DNA of 64,000 nt from Azospirillum oleiclasticum (GCF_013423485.1 NZ_JABFFR010000047.1:1-64000); one strand, 5' to 3'; numbered from the stretch's first letter, positions 1 through 12,372 are shown. Numbers and translations: made by a program. Notes: generated by a model from the sequence alone, not told the origin.

Positions 1-1492
1 GGCCGATCATGCTGACCACCTGCCCGATCTCCGACGCCGCCGCGGCCAGCCGCTCGATCTGCTCGGCGGCACCGTCCACGTCGGCCATCGCCGAGGCGGA
101 GACGCTGGCGGCGGTGGACACCTGCCGCGCGATCTCGGCAATGGAGGCGGACAGTTCCTCCGCCGCCGCGGCCACGCCCTGGATGCGCCCGTTGGTCTCG
201 GCCGCGGCGTCGGCGACGATCATGGAACGCGACGCTCCCGTTTCCTGGCGGCGCGCCATGCCGTCGGAGGAGGCGTGGATGTTCTGAACGGCCTCGACCA
301 CCTGGGCGATGACGGCGGCGACCTCGCGCTCGAAGCTCTCGGCCATACGCACCTGCTCGGTCACCAGTTCCCAGGTGAGCAGCGGCCCCGTGTAGTTGCC
401 ATGCCGGTCGCGAATGGCGCTGACGCGCAGCTCCGCCACCTCGTCGCCGATGCGGATTCGGGTGGTGTGGGGCAGGCGCGCCGGGTCCTTCAGGATGGTC
501 CGGGCACCCTGCGGGTGCTTGTGGAAGATGTCGATGCTCTGGCCGGTCACGCTCTCGGCCGGCACCGGAAGATGCGCCTCCAGCCGCTTCAACAATTCCT
601 GGCTGGCCTTGTTCACGTAGGTGATGGTGAAGTCCGGTCCTTCCGCCATCATGACATGGGCCGCCATCTGGTCGAGCATCTGGCTCTGGCGGAAGGCGGC
701 GGCCACCGTCTGCTTCAGCCGCTCCACGGCCTGGGTCAGGCGGGCCAGCTCGCCCCGCCCCGGCACGACCTCCACCATCACGGAATCGTCGCCTTCGGCA
801 AGGCGGGTCATGGTGCCGGCCATGCGGGCGATCGGCAGCACCAGCCCGGCGTAGAGAAGCCCGAGCGCCACCGCCAGCACGGTCAGGCCGCCGCCGACCG
901 CCGCCGCCAGCAGCGTGGAATAATGGGCCTGGACCGTCCGTGCCTCCGCCTCCTGGGCGTTCAGATCGGCCTGTGCCAGGGTGACGATCTCGTCCACCAC
1001 CCGGCGGTGCGCCTCGTAGGCGGCCGAGACGGCCGCGTAGGCTTCGGCGCGGTCGCCGCGGTTCTGGGTCACCGCCGGCACCAGCCGCTCGTTGACCGCC
1101 TTGAAGAAGGCCCGCACGTGCCCGTCCGAGGTCCGCAGCATCAACTCGCCGATCCGCCCGGACAGCCCCGCCCCGGTCCAGAACCCGTGCCGGTCGGCGT
1201 AGTCCTTCTCCAGCGTCCGCAGCCGGGCGAGGTAGGGCTGGGCGGCGGCGCCGTCCGCCTCCTTCAGCTTCGTCGCCATCAGGTAGGCTTCGATCACATA
1301 GGCCGGCGGCGGCAGGATGTCGGCGATCAGATCCTTGCCCAGCACGATCCTGTCGTACCGGGATCCGTTTATTTCCGTCTCCGACTGCGCATGGTAGAAG
1401 ATCGTCGCCAAGGCGATGAAAGCCGCGGCAACCATTGCCGAAAAACCGAGCAGGAATCGGATCGCCGGCCCACCCCTCAAGATCTTCAACAC
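1..1492 (-). CDS. Methyl-accepting chemotaxis protein with PAS domain (3' part outside window)
   Basis: Inner-membrane chemoreceptor that would relay a signal to CheA/CheW. About 497 residues are visible. A GTG start at 1492 is chosen because a GGAGGG ribosome site lies just upstream. There is an N-terminal membrane helix (about residues 11-33), a helical periplasmic region, a second membrane helix (about 190-215), a HAMP-like stretch, a PAS-like region (about 290-370) and the beginning of the MCP signalling coiled coil. The reading frame is open to the left edge, so the hairpin tip and C-terminus are missing here. The ligand is unknown; the PAS domain suggests a cytoplasmic input such as redox or a cofactor, which is inference. 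Confidence 0.9.
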   Translation of the reverse strand, partial: MLKILRGGPAIRFLLGFSAMVAAAFIALATIFYHAQSETEINGSRYDRIVLGKDLIADILPPPAYVIEAYLMATKLKEADGAAAQPYLARLRTLEKDYADRHGFWTGAGLSGRIGELMLRTSDGHVRAFFKAVNERLVPAVTQNRGDRAEAYAAVSAAYEAHRRVVDEIVTLAQADLNAQEAEARTVQAHYSTLLAAAVGGGLTVLAVALGLLYAGLVLPIARMAGTMTRLAEGDDSVMVEVVPGRGELARLTQAVERLKQTVAAAFRQSQMLDQMAAHVMMAEGPDFTITYVNKASQELLKRLEAHLPVPAESVTGQSIDIFHKHPQGARTILKDPARLPHTTRIRIGDEVAELRVSAIRDRHGNYTGPLLTWELVTEQVRMAESFEREVAAVIAQVVEAVQNIHASSDGMARRQETGASRSMIVADAAAETNGRIQGVAAAAEELSASIAEIARQVSTAASVSASAMADVDGAAEQIERLAAAASEIGQVVSMIG

Positions 1493-1816
1493 CTTCGACC
1501 CTCCATTCCGATCGGCGTCGGGGGCGGTGGCCTTTACAGCGAGGCCGGCCGCCTGGAACACGGAACTCTTGTCATGGATAATGAAAGGCGTTTTTTGAGG
1601 AAAGCGTAAAGTTCGCCTCTGCGTCACATTGTGCGGCCGTGACATCGCTGCGACCGGCGCTCCCGCTGGCCCGCAGGATCGCGCGCGGACGACGAGCGGG
1701 GGTGTCGGGGGACAGCCTCCGGATGAAATCCTGTGACGCTTTTTCGGGAGACAATCAAGAAAAACCGCGCGGCTCCGGCCGGGGCCTGTCGCCGCGGCCG
1801 TTCGTGCGCGTCGCCG
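1493..1816. other. Intergenic region upstream of the chemoreceptor
   Basis: About 320 bp between the chemoreceptor start and the 3' end of the small RHH operon. It presumably carries the leftward chemoreceptor promoter; a local AT-rich patch lies at about 1570-1610. I see no convincing coding sequence and no clear terminator hairpin with a T-run. Confidence 0.4.
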
Positions 1817-2038
1817 TCACCGATCGGACGGCGGCACGCTCCCCGGCTTCGGTGCGATGCGCAGAACGGCGCCATCGGGGCGGGCGATCTCGACGATGGT
1901 TTCGAGCCGCACGACCCGGCGGTCGAGGTCGCGCATGTCCGTGGTCAGCCGTTCCACCGCACCGGCGACGGCAACGACCTTGCCGTTCAATTCGATGGCG
2001 GTCTTCAGCCCGGCGAGGATGTCCTTGATGGCGCTCAC
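1817..2038 (-). CDS. Small hypothetical protein (73 aa), second gene of RHH operon
   Basis: Not recognised as a named family. The protein is largely helical, with a heptad-like stretch (about residues 25-50, ending LETIVEIA) that could form a coiled coil. There is no signal peptide or membrane segment. Its ATG overlaps the stop codon of the upstream ribbon-helix-helix gene by four bases (ATGA), which implies translational coupling and a joint role. A toxin/antitoxin or mobilisation-accessory pairing is possible, but no catalytic motif supports calling it a toxin. Confidence 0.6.
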   Translation of the reverse strand: MSAIKDILAGLKTAIELNGKVVAVAGAVERLTTDMRDLDRRVVRLETIVEIARPDGAVLRIAPKPGSVPPSDR

Positions 2039-2316
2039 GCCGCGGACCGGTCGAGCTGCGCGCGCGTTTCGGCGATGCTCGCCAGGGCCCTGTCGAGCGC
2101 CGAAGATGCCTCATCGTTGCTGCGCTTGAGTTCGACGGCCAGTGCCTCCAGCTCCGCGAGCAGGGCTGCCTCCTCCGGATCATAGGCATCGACCGATCGG
2201 CGGACGAACTCGCCAACCGATACGCCCGCCTGCCGTGCCTTCTGTTCGAGGGTGGCTTTTTCCGTCGGCGTCATCAGCGTGATCACGCGCTCGGTGGCGG
2301 TTTCGATCGAAGGCAT
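2035..2316 (-). CDS. Ribbon-helix-helix (MobC/antitoxin-like) DNA-binding protein
   Basis: Small protein whose first 50 residues fit a ribbon-helix-helix fold: a short strand (ERVITLM), then helix-turn-helix sequence with the VSVGEFVRRSVDAY signature seen in MobC/NikA-like and antitoxin-like RHH proteins. The rest is a charged helix. The start is set at 2316, where GGAGG sits about five bases upstream; an in-frame ATG at 2334 lies inside an inverted repeat and lacks a ribosome site. It is the first gene of a two-gene operon. Autoregulation through the adjacent inverted repeat is inferred. Confidence 0.65.
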   Translation of the reverse strand: MPSIETATERVITLMTPTEKATLEQKARQAGVSVGEFVRRSVDAYDPEEAALLAELEALAVELKRSNDEASSALDRALASIAETRAQLDRSAA

Positions 2317-2324
2317 CCCATCCT

Positions 2325-2353
2325 CCATGATCATACCCTGTGCATGATCATGG
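2325..2353. promoter_or_regulatory. Perfect inverted repeat upstream of the RHH gene (candidate operator)
   Basis: CCATGATCAT at 2325-2334 and its exact reverse complement ATGATCATGG at 2344-2353 are separated by nine bases. The repeat ends eight bases before the chosen start codon. RHH repressors commonly bind such paired sites to control their own operon; that role is inferred. Confidence 0.55.
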
Positions 2354-2395
2354 GATATCCGGGCGGGAGGCGCAAGGTCCTCCCGCCCGGCCGGG

Positions 2396-3415
2396 TCACG
2401 GCGCGATGCGGTTGCGCAGCACGCCCTCCTCCAGCAGGATCCGCACGGTCCAGGCGGCGTTGGAGCGCATCTCCAGAGCCGCGGCGTCGGAGTGGAAGGC
2501 GTTGTGCGGGGTGATCACCAGACGCCCCTGCAGCCACGGCTCCCGCGCGCGCCAGGCGTCGATCAGCGGGTGCGGGGCGGGCGGCTCGCTGGGCAGCACG
2601 TCGAGCCCGGCGGCGGCGATCCGGCCGCTGCGCAGCGCCGTCTCCAGCGGGTCGAGCCCGGCCAGAAGCTCGCCGCGGGCGGTGTTCACCAGGATGGCGC
2701 CGGGCTTGAAGCGCTCCAGCCGCGCGGCGTCCAGCAAGCCGCGCGTCGTCCCGTCGAGCGGGCAGTGGAAGGTGACGATGTCGGATTCGGCCAGCAGCTC
2801 GTCCAGATGCCGCACGCGGGTGTAGCCGACGGCCTTTTCGTGCCCGGCCGGCTGGTGGGGGTCGTGGCCGAGGATGCGGTAGCCGAAGGGCTTCAGCCGG
2901 TTTACCACGGCGGTGCCGATGCGCCCCACCCCCACCACCCCCACGGTGGCCTTCGAGCCGCGGTGCAGCGGCGACAGCGTGTTGGTCTGCCAGGTCGCGC
3001 CGTAGGTGCGGGAGCGGGCGTCGTGCTCCCACAGCCGGCGTTGCAGCGACAGCAGCAGCGCCACCGCGTGGTCGGCCACCTCCTCGGTGCCGTAGTCGGG
3101 GTTGTTGGCGAATGGGATGCCGACCTCGGCCAGCGCCGCCACGTCCACCTTGTCGTAGCCGACCCCGAATCGGACGACGCCGCGGCAGCGGGTCAGGTGC
3201 GGGATGATGCGCCGGGTGACCGGGGCCCCCCACACCATCAGCGCATCCACCCGGGCCAGCCGCGCCGGGTCCATGGCGTCCTCCCGCCGGGTATCGAAGA
3301 AATCCACGTCTGCCAGACCCGCAAGGATCTCGGCTTCAATTGTTGGTGGACCCATCATATGGTCGGTGATCCCGACAACGAACCGCGCCGCGGTGTCCAC
3401 GCCCGTCTCCGTCAC
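2396..3415 (-). CDS. D-isomer-specific 2-hydroxyacid dehydrogenase
   Basis: Cytoplasmic NAD(P)-dependent oxidoreductase of the D-2-hydroxyacid dehydrogenase (SerA/CtBP-like) superfamily, which interconverts 2-oxo acids and D-2-hydroxy acids. At 339 aa it has normal family length. The Rossmann fingerprint GVVGVGRIGTAV lies near the middle, followed by the family's catalytic Arg (NTARGELL), Glu (LPSEPP) and His (TPHNAFHS). It is divergent from an LDH2-type dehydrogenase whose start is only 38 bp away. The exact substrate cannot be read from sequence. Confidence 0.9.
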   Translation of the reverse strand: MTETGVDTAARFVVGITDHMMGPPTIEAEILAGLADVDFFDTRREDAMDPARLARVDALMVWGAPVTRRIIPHLTRCRGVVRFGVGYDKVDVAALAEVGIPFANNPDYGTEEVADHAVALLLSLQRRLWEHDARSRTYGATWQTNTLSPLHRGSKATVGVVGVGRIGTAVVNRLKPFGYRILGHDPHQPAGHEKAVGYTRVRHLDELLAESDIVTFHCPLDGTTRGLLDAARLERFKPGAILVNTARGELLAGLDPLETALRSGRIAAAGLDVLPSEPPAPHPLIDAWRAREPWLQGRLVITPHNAFHSDAAALEMRSNAAWTVRILLEEGVLRNRIAP

Positions 3416-3453
3416 GTTCCCTTCCCCTCTCGTCTTCGTTGGTGAGTGATCCG

Positions 3454-4527
3454 ATGCCCCGACTGTACGCGCCCGACCGGCTGACCGCGACGCTCGACGC
3501 CATCCTCCGCGCGTCCGGCAGCTCCCCCGAGGAGGCGGCGACCGTCGCCCGCAACCTGGTGGAGGCCGATGCGAAGGGCCACGCCAGCCATGGCGTTTGC
3601 CAGATCGCGGTCTACATGACCAGCCTGGAACGCGGGCATCTGACCGCCAACCGCCACGCCCGCATCCTGCGCGACGACGCGCCGTTCCTGGTGGTGGACG
3701 GCGGCTTCGGCTACGGGCAGGTCATCGCGAAGGAGGCTACGGAGCTCGCGATCGAGAGGGCGCGCCGCGGCGGCGCCTGCATCCTGGCGCTCCGCCACGC
3801 CCACCACATCGGCCGCGTCGGTGCCTACGGCGAGCAGTGCGTGGCGGCCGGGCTGGTGACGGTCTGGTTCGTCAACGTGGTCAGCCGCCCGCTGGCGGCC
3901 CCCCAGGGCGGCGCCCGGCCGCGGCTGGGCACCAACCCCATCTGCGTGGCCGTGCCCGGCACCCCCGGCCACCCGCCGATGGTCCTGGATTTCGCCACCA
4001 GCGCCATCGCCGCCAACAAGTGCCGCGTCGCGGCGTCCAAGGGGGTGGAGGTCGCCGACGGCCTGCTGATCGACCCCGACGGGCTGCCGACCCGCGATCC
4101 CGCTGTGATGTTCCGCGAGCCGACCGGCGCCATCCTGCCCTTCGGCGGACACAAGGGCTATGGGCTGGCCCTGGCCTGCGAAATTCTGGCGGGGGCCCTG
4201 GTCGCCGGGCTGCCGGCCCTGCCGGAGAATCTGCGGCCGGGCCGGGTGGTCAACAACGCGCTGGCCTTCGTGCTCGACCCCGCCCGCGTCGCCGAGACCG
4301 GGTGGGAGGCGCTGGCCGATGCGGCACTCGATTACATGGAGGGCACGCCGCCGGCGCCCGGCACCGACCGCGTGCGCATCCCCGGCGACCCGGAGCGCGA
4401 GCACGCGGCCCGCGCCGCGCGCGACGGCATTGCGCTCGATCCCGACACCGAGGCGGCGCTGCACCGCTACGGCACCGCCTTCGGGCTGGACGTGCCGGGG
4501 CTGCTGGGCGTCGAGGGTGCGGCGTGA
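3454..4527 (+). CDS. Malate/L-lactate dehydrogenase family (LDH2-type) oxidoreductase
   Basis: NAD(P)-dependent dehydrogenase of the LDH2/MDG2 family (YlbC/YiaK/ComC-like), unrelated to Rossmann-fold dehydrogenases and acting on L-2-hydroxy acids, ureidoglycolate or 2,3-diketogulonate-type substrates. Family motifs include DAKGHASHGV near residue 45, the HHIGRVGAYG loop, GTNPI and FGGHKGYGLA. The ATG at 3454 (about 357 aa) is preferred; upstream in-frame TTG and GTG codons also exist. The gene overlaps the next by four bases. Pairing with a divergent D-specific enzyme suggests a 2-hydroxyacid pathway, which is inferred. Confidence 0.88.
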   Translation: MPRLYAPDRLTATLDAILRASGSSPEEAATVARNLVEADAKGHASHGVCQIAVYMTSLERGHLTANRHARILRDDAPFLVVDGGFGYGQVIAKEATELAIERARRGGACILALRHAHHIGRVGAYGEQCVAAGLVTVWFVNVVSRPLAAPQGGARPRLGTNPICVAVPGTPGHPPMVLDFATSAIAANKCRVAASKGVEVADGLLIDPDGLPTRDPAVMFREPTGAILPFGGHKGYGLALACEILAGALVAGLPALPENLRPGRVVNNALAFVLDPARVAETGWEALADAALDYMEGTPPAPGTDRVRIPGDPEREHAARAARDGIALDPDTEAALHRYGTAFGLDVPGLLGVEGAA

Positions 4528-4994
4528 CGGTGCGGCTGCGCGCCCATCACCTGCTGTGCATGCTGACCTATGTCGGCCGGGGCTACAGCCCGGCCTTCAC
4601 CGCCAATTACGACCGGGTGCTGGAGCGGCTGGCAGCGGGGGAGGAAATCGAGCTGGTCACCGGCCCCGATGACATCTGTGCGCCGCTGCTGGACGATCCC
4701 GGCGCCCATTGCCGGCTCGACCGCATCCGTGACCGCGATGAAGCGGCGGCGCTTGCGGTCGGCGCCCTGCTTGGCCGCGCGATCCCGCCGGGCGAACGGC
4801 TCGTCCCGACACCGGTGCTTGTGGCGCGGCTGCGCGCGGCCTTCCGCGACGGCACGATCCGCGCGGCCTGCGCCGGATGCGAGTGGTCGGAGCTGTGCAC
4901 GGCGGTCGCCGCGGCAGACTTCGCCGGGGCGCGGCTCGACCGTTCTACGGACCGCGTTTTGCGGTTTGGCCCGTCGGCGCCCCGGTGTCCGTGA
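4524..4994 (+). CDS. DUF1284 domain-containing protein
   Basis: 156-residue protein matching DUF1284: N-terminal RLRAHHLLC motif, a conserved middle region with single cysteines (DDIC, AHC), and a C-terminal CAGCEWSELC cysteine cluster. The cysteine spacing suggests metal or Fe-S binding, but no function is established. The GTG start overlaps the stop codon of the dehydrogenase (GTGA), so the two are probably co-translated. The 3' end overlaps the convergent BON-domain gene by about 50 bp. Confidence 0.8.
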   Translation: MTVRLRAHHLLCMLTYVGRGYSPAFTANYDRVLERLAAGEEIELVTGPDDICAPLLDDPGAHCRLDRIRDRDEAAALAVGALLGRAIPPGERLVPTPVLVARLRAAFRDGTIRAACAGCEWSELCTAVAAADFAGARLDRSTDRVLRFGPSAPRCP

Positions 4995-5361
4995 CGGCGC
5001 CGCTGGTGGGGCGGACGGACGCGCGATGCCCGGGCCGACCGTCCAGGCCGGGGATGCTGACGGGCGTCGCGGCGGCATAGGCGCTGCGGTCATCAGGGTC
5101 CGGGCGCCGGACGCGCAGATCGTTGCGCACATGGTCCACGCCGGACACGGACCGCGCAATGTGCTCAGCGATGCGCCCGGCATCGCGCTCGGCGACGGTG
5201 CCGGTCAGGGCGACGTCGCCACCGGTGCCCTGAACCGTGATCCCGGCGGCGTCGAGCCGCGGGTCTTCGGTCAGGCGGTCGTGCAGGTCGTCAAGGACGC
5301 GCGCGTCGGACCGGACATGGCCGCGCGGTCCCGGGCCGCGGTGGTCGCCGTTGGGCGTCAT
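4945..5361 (-). CDS. BON-domain protein
   Basis: 138-residue protein with one BON domain (about residues 25-85), recognisable by the beta-turn GDVALTGTV and the final GVDHVRNDLRV. BON domains bind membranes or phospholipids and occur in OsmY-like stress proteins, but no signal peptide is visible here. The ATG at 5361 has GGGAGG seven bases upstream. The C-terminal 45 residues are low-complexity and rich in Pro, Gly, Arg and Thr, and overlap the 3' end of the DUF1284 gene. Confidence 0.75.
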   Translation of the reverse strand: MTPNGDHRGPGPRGHVRSDARVLDDLHDRLTEDPRLDAAGITVQGTGGDVALTGTVAERDAGRIAEHIARSVSGVDHVRNDLRVRRPDPDDRSAYAAATPVSIPGLDGRPGHRASVRPTSGAVTDTGAPTGQTAKRGP

Positions 5362-5836
5362 GCGTTCCTCCCGATGTTGAAGTCCCGACGGGTGCAACAG
5401 CGCCGCCGCCGGAGTGTCCCGGCCCCTCTTGACGGACGCCCGGTCCTCACCACATCCCGACGCTGCCGGCTTGCCCCTTGCGGGTCCGGCGTCGAACCCA
5501 GGCCGCGCCCGCGCGGGCGCGGCGGTGTCCTGCATGTTGCTCCACGGAGGATGTGTGCGATGCTGACGAACGACCTTTCCGCCCGGCCCCCGATACCCGC
5601 CTGATCGCCGCGGCCGGCGACCAACCCCATCGACGACGCCCCGGAACGGCCCGATATTCGGGCTGAACACTGTCGCGCGCCCAAATAAAGGCCAGGTATT
5701 TGCAAGAATAACCGAAACAAAATCTCTTGACTGCTCGTGACGCTTCGAATAAATCACGTGTCATCGACAGCGCCGCCCCGGAGCGGGGGTGCTGGAAGAC
5801 CAGACGACATTCGCTTGACGCAAGGAGTGTCCCAAC
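5362..5836. other. Intergenic region between BON gene and groES
   Basis: About 475 bp holding the divergent promoters of the BON-domain gene and groES. No CIRCE element (TTAGCACTC-N9-GAGTGCTAA) was found by eye. The GC content falls sharply at about 5680-5760, where the promoter-like motif lies. A 14-codon ATG frame with a GGAGG upstream (about 5561-5605) is present, but nothing supports it as a gene. Confidence 0.45.
5726..5754 (+). promoter_or_regulatory. Candidate groES promoter
   Basis: CTTGAC (5726-5731), 17 bases, then ATAAAT (5749-5754), in an AT-rich dip about 80 bp upstream of groES. This resembles the alphaproteobacterial RpoH-type or sigma-70-type consensus. The assignment is from pattern only. 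Confidence 0.45.
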
Positions 5837-6154
5837 ATGACGTTCAAACCACTGCACGACCGCGTGCTGGTGCGCCGGGTCGAGTCCGACACCAAGACCC
5901 GCGGCGGCATCATCATCCCCGACACCGCCAAGGAAAAGCCGCAGGAAGGCGAGGTGCTGGCCGTGGGGCCGGGTGCCCGCGACGAGTCCGGCAGGCTGGT
6001 CGCCCTCGACGTGAAGCCCGGTGACCGGGTGCTGTTCGGCAAATGGTCGGGCACCGAGGTGAAGATCGACGGGGAAGACCTGCTGATCATGAAGGAGAGC
6101 GACATCCTCGGCATCATCGAGGGTGTGGCCGAGCCGGCGCGCAAGGCGGCGTAA
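5837..6154 (+). CDS. groES: Co-chaperonin GroES
   Basis: GroES forms the seven-subunit lid of the GroEL folding chamber in the cytoplasm. The 105-aa protein has the N-terminal FKPLHDRVLVRR strand, the mobile loop TKTRGGIIIPDTAKEKPQ, and the roof and C-terminal IDGEDLLIMKESDILGI. It is about nine residues longer than the usual 95-97 because of the tail GVAEPARKAA. It is separated by 15 bp from groEL, with a GGGGAGGAA ribosome site between them. Confidence 0.97.
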   Translation: MTFKPLHDRVLVRRVESDTKTRGGIIIPDTAKEKPQEGEVLAVGPGARDESGRLVALDVKPGDRVLFGKWSGTEVKIDGEDLLIMKESDILGIIEGVAEPARKAA

Positions 6155-6169
6155 GGGGAGGAACCGGAC

Positions 6170-7795
<1,626 letters not shown>

Positions 7796-7819
7796 TCGGG
7801 TCGGACGTTGGCAATGATC

Positions 7820-7852
7820 GGGGCCGTGCCGGCGGGCACGGCCCCTTTTTTT
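7820..7852 (+). terminator. Rho-independent terminator after groESL
   Basis: An 11-bp GC-rich inverted repeat (GGGGCCGTGCC / GGCACGGCCCC) with a short loop, followed by seven Ts, begins 24 bp after the groEL stop codon. It also lies just beyond the 3' end of the convergent chemoreceptor gene. Confidence 0.9.
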
Positions 7853-7859
7853 GGGGCCG

Positions 7860-9869
7860 TCACCCGGCCCGGACCTGACGGATGAAGCGGTCGACTTCGG
7901 TGGAGAGATGTTCGCTGTCGCGGAACAGGCCATCGGCGGCGCTCAACGCCTCCTTGGCCGCACTCCCCGTGCCTTCGGCCATTTCCCGCACGCCGCTCAT
8001 GGTGCGGGAAATCTCCATGGTCCCGACGGCGGCCTGCTGGACGTTGCGGGCGATCTCCCGCGTCGCGGCGTCCTGCTCCTCCACCGCGGCGGCGATGGTG
8101 GTGGAGATCTCGTTGATCTGATCGACGACCGCGGCGATCTCGCCGATGGCATCCACCGCGCCGCCGGTCGCCTGCTGCATGCCGGCGATCTGGGCGCTGA
8201 TCTCCTCCGTCGCCTTGGCGGTCTGGTTGGCGAGGTTCTTCACCTCCTGCGCCACCACCGCGAAGCCCTTGCCGGCCTCGCCCGCGCGCGCCGCCTCGAT
8301 CGTGGCGTTGAGGGCCAGAAGGTTGGTCTGGCTGGCGATCGAGTTGATGAGCTGGACCACGTCGCCGATGCCCTTGGCCTGCTCGGCCAGGACCTGGATG
8401 CTGCGCGAGGTCTCCCCGGCGCGGGAGGAGGCGCGCTGCGCGACATCCGTGGCCTCGCCGACGCGCCGCGAGATCTCGCCGATCGAGCTGGTCATCTGCT
8501 CGGCCGAGGCGGCAACGGTCTGCACGTTGGCGGAGGTCTGCTCGGCGGCGGCCATCACCATGGCCGCGCGCGAGCGGCCGTCCTCGGCCATCTCGGTGAG
8601 CTGGCGGGAGTTGTCCCGCATGTGGCCGGCGGCGGACGAGACCTTAGCCACCACGCCGCGGACGCTGGTCTCGAAATCGTCGGCCATCCGACGCAGGGCG
8701 TTGCGCTTCTCGACCTCCGCCTGCTCCTGCGAGCGGCGCACCTCTTCCTCCATCGCCCGGGTGCGCGCCAAGCCCTCCTTGAAGACCTGGACGGCGGCGG
8801 CCATCCGTCCGATCTCGTCGCGCCGTCCGGCCGCCGGAACCTCCACCGCGGTGTCGCCGTCGGCGAGACGGGTCATCGCGGCGGTCATCGCCACCACCGG
8901 GCGCGACACGTTGCGGCCGATGCCCCAGGCGAAGGCGATGCCCAGCAGCACCGCGGCCGGCGTCAGCCCCAGCGCCACCGTTTCGGAGAGGTCGGCGGCC
9001 TCGGTCGCGCTGGTCCGCAGCGTCGCCTGATAGGCGGAGGTGGCCTCCCGCACCGCCTTCACCATCTCGCCGGCGCGGACGCCGAGCGGCGCCATCCTCT
9101 TGTCGCGCAGCGTATCCACCTGTTCGATGCTGCGCTCCAGGTCGCCAAGACCGGCGGCGAAGCCGCGCAACATCGTGCCAACGGTGGCCACGCGCTCTGC
9201 CTGTCCGGCGGCGAGCGGCATCGCCGCCAGTTCCGTGAAGGCGGTGTTGGCGGCGTCGGTGCGCTTGTGCACGGCGCCGAAGTCGAACTCCTTGTCACCG
9301 GCCAGGATGCGGAAGATCAGGGCGCGGGTGGTCCAGACATCCTCGGCGACCTGGGCGGCCTTCGCCACGGTGCCGAGTGTACCGGCCTCCAGCTCCGCGT
9401 TGCGGATCTCCAGCAGCGCGGCGCGCAGCTTGTTGCCGGCGTCGTAGGCGATGCTCTGGCGCAGCTCCTCCCGGCGTTTGCGCGCCGCCACCGTCTCCTG
9501 GAAGGCGGCTTCGTACTGATCGATCGTTGCCAGGATCTCGTCGATCATGCGCAGCGTCGTCTCGCGCGCGACGAAGCCCCTGGCCTGTCGCAGCTCGTCC
9601 CGGGCGGTGGCGAGTTCGCTGGCCAGGGTTCGGGCGTTCGCGTCGCCACCGGAATAGGTGAAGCGCAACGAGGCCATGCGGGCCCGCAGGACGGTGGCGT
9701 CAACCCGTTGCGTCAGTTCCACCACCATGCCCTGGTTGGCGAAGGCTTCCAGCCGGTCGTTGAGCGCCGCGGCGTCGCGCCAGGCGTTCACACCGAGCAC
9801 CGCCAGCAGCAGCAGCACCGTGGCGAATCCCGCGGCGATTTTCTTTCCGATGGTCAGATGGCCAAACAT
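7860..9869 (-). CDS. Methyl-accepting chemotaxis protein
   Basis: 669-residue transmembrane chemoreceptor. The start is set at the ATG at 9869 (MFGHLTIGKK). There is a membrane helix at about residues 10-30, a long helical periplasmic sensor region, a second membrane helix at about 295-320 (TPAAVLLGIAFAWGIGRNV), HAMP, then the MCP signalling domain with the hallmark tip LLALNATIEAARAGEAGKGF. The all-helical sensor resembles four-helix or helical-bimodular ligand domains. The C-terminus (RFIRQVRAG) has no NWETF-like CheR pentapeptide. It is monocistronic and ends against the groESL terminator. Confidence 0.95.
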   Translation of the reverse strand: MFGHLTIGKKIAAGFATVLLLLAVLGVNAWRDAAALNDRLEAFANQGMVVELTQRVDATVLRARMASLRFTYSGGDANARTLASELATARDELRQARGFVARETTLRMIDEILATIDQYEAAFQETVAARKRREELRQSIAYDAGNKLRAALLEIRNAELEAGTLGTVAKAAQVAEDVWTTRALIFRILAGDKEFDFGAVHKRTDAANTAFTELAAMPLAAGQAERVATVGTMLRGFAAGLGDLERSIEQVDTLRDKRMAPLGVRAGEMVKAVREATSAYQATLRTSATEAADLSETVALGLTPAAVLLGIAFAWGIGRNVSRPVVAMTAAMTRLADGDTAVEVPAAGRRDEIGRMAAAVQVFKEGLARTRAMEEEVRRSQEQAEVEKRNALRRMADDFETSVRGVVAKVSSAAGHMRDNSRQLTEMAEDGRSRAAMVMAAAEQTSANVQTVAASAEQMTSSIGEISRRVGEATDVAQRASSRAGETSRSIQVLAEQAKGIGDVVQLINSIASQTNLLALNATIEAARAGEAGKGFAVVAQEVKNLANQTAKATEEISAQIAGMQQATGGAVDAIGEIAAVVDQINEISTTIAAAVEEQDAATREIARNVQQAAVGTMEISRTMSGVREMAEGTGSAAKEALSAADGLFRDSEHLSTEVDRFIRQVRAG

Positions 9870-10089
9870 CCCGTTCCCCCACGCGCGGCGGGGAGGCGAT
9901 CCGCCGCATTGACATACGATAATATGCCGGAGATAGGCCATTTGGTATACGAAAAATGGGCCGACTCAATAAGACGAAAGTTCCTACAACCTGAACCGGA
10001 TGGTCACGGGTTGTCGGACTCGGAGTGGCAACCGCGCCTGCGTGTGGTGCGGGACACAGCGATGGACAGGGATGGCGAGCCGCGTTCGG

Positions 10090-12132
<2,043 letters not shown>

Positions 12133-12201
12133 GGATCAGCCCGGATCGTCAGTCTCTGCCCACAACATAGCAGAGTCCGGGCGGTTCCGGGTGGGCGGAC
12201 G

Positions 12202-12372
12202 TCAAGCCCGCCCCGGCCACTGCGCCCACAGCTTCAGCGCGCACACCGCCAGCGGCACCGCCAGCCCCGCCCAGCACACCCAGTGCCAGATCCCGTCGCC
12301 GAGGATGGCCGATGCCAGCCCGATGAAGGACAGCACGGCCAGCGCCACCGGCATGCTCCAGACGCCGCTCAT
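12202..12372 (-). CDS. Small membrane protein of the iron-uptake operon
   Basis: 56-residue protein with two hydrophobic helices (about residues 5-25 and 31-50). The ATG at 12372 overlaps the stop codon of the PepSY gene (ATGA), so it is co-translated as the last gene of the tonB-receptor operon. Small two-helix proteins in this position are common in alphaproteobacterial siderophore-receptor operons, but their role is unknown. Confidence 0.7.
   Translation of the reverse strand: MSGVWSMPVALAVLSFIGLASAILGDGIWHWVCWAGLAVPLAVCALKLWAQWPGRA

Noticed and set aside
1817..2316. Calling the pair a toxin-antitoxin system
   Set aside because: The RHH protein could be an antitoxin, but the 73-aa partner has no recognisable toxin motif.
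5561..5605. A 14-codon ATG frame with a GGAGG upstream before groES
   Set aside because: No regulatory context (no attenuator structure, no codon pattern); chance occurrence is likely.
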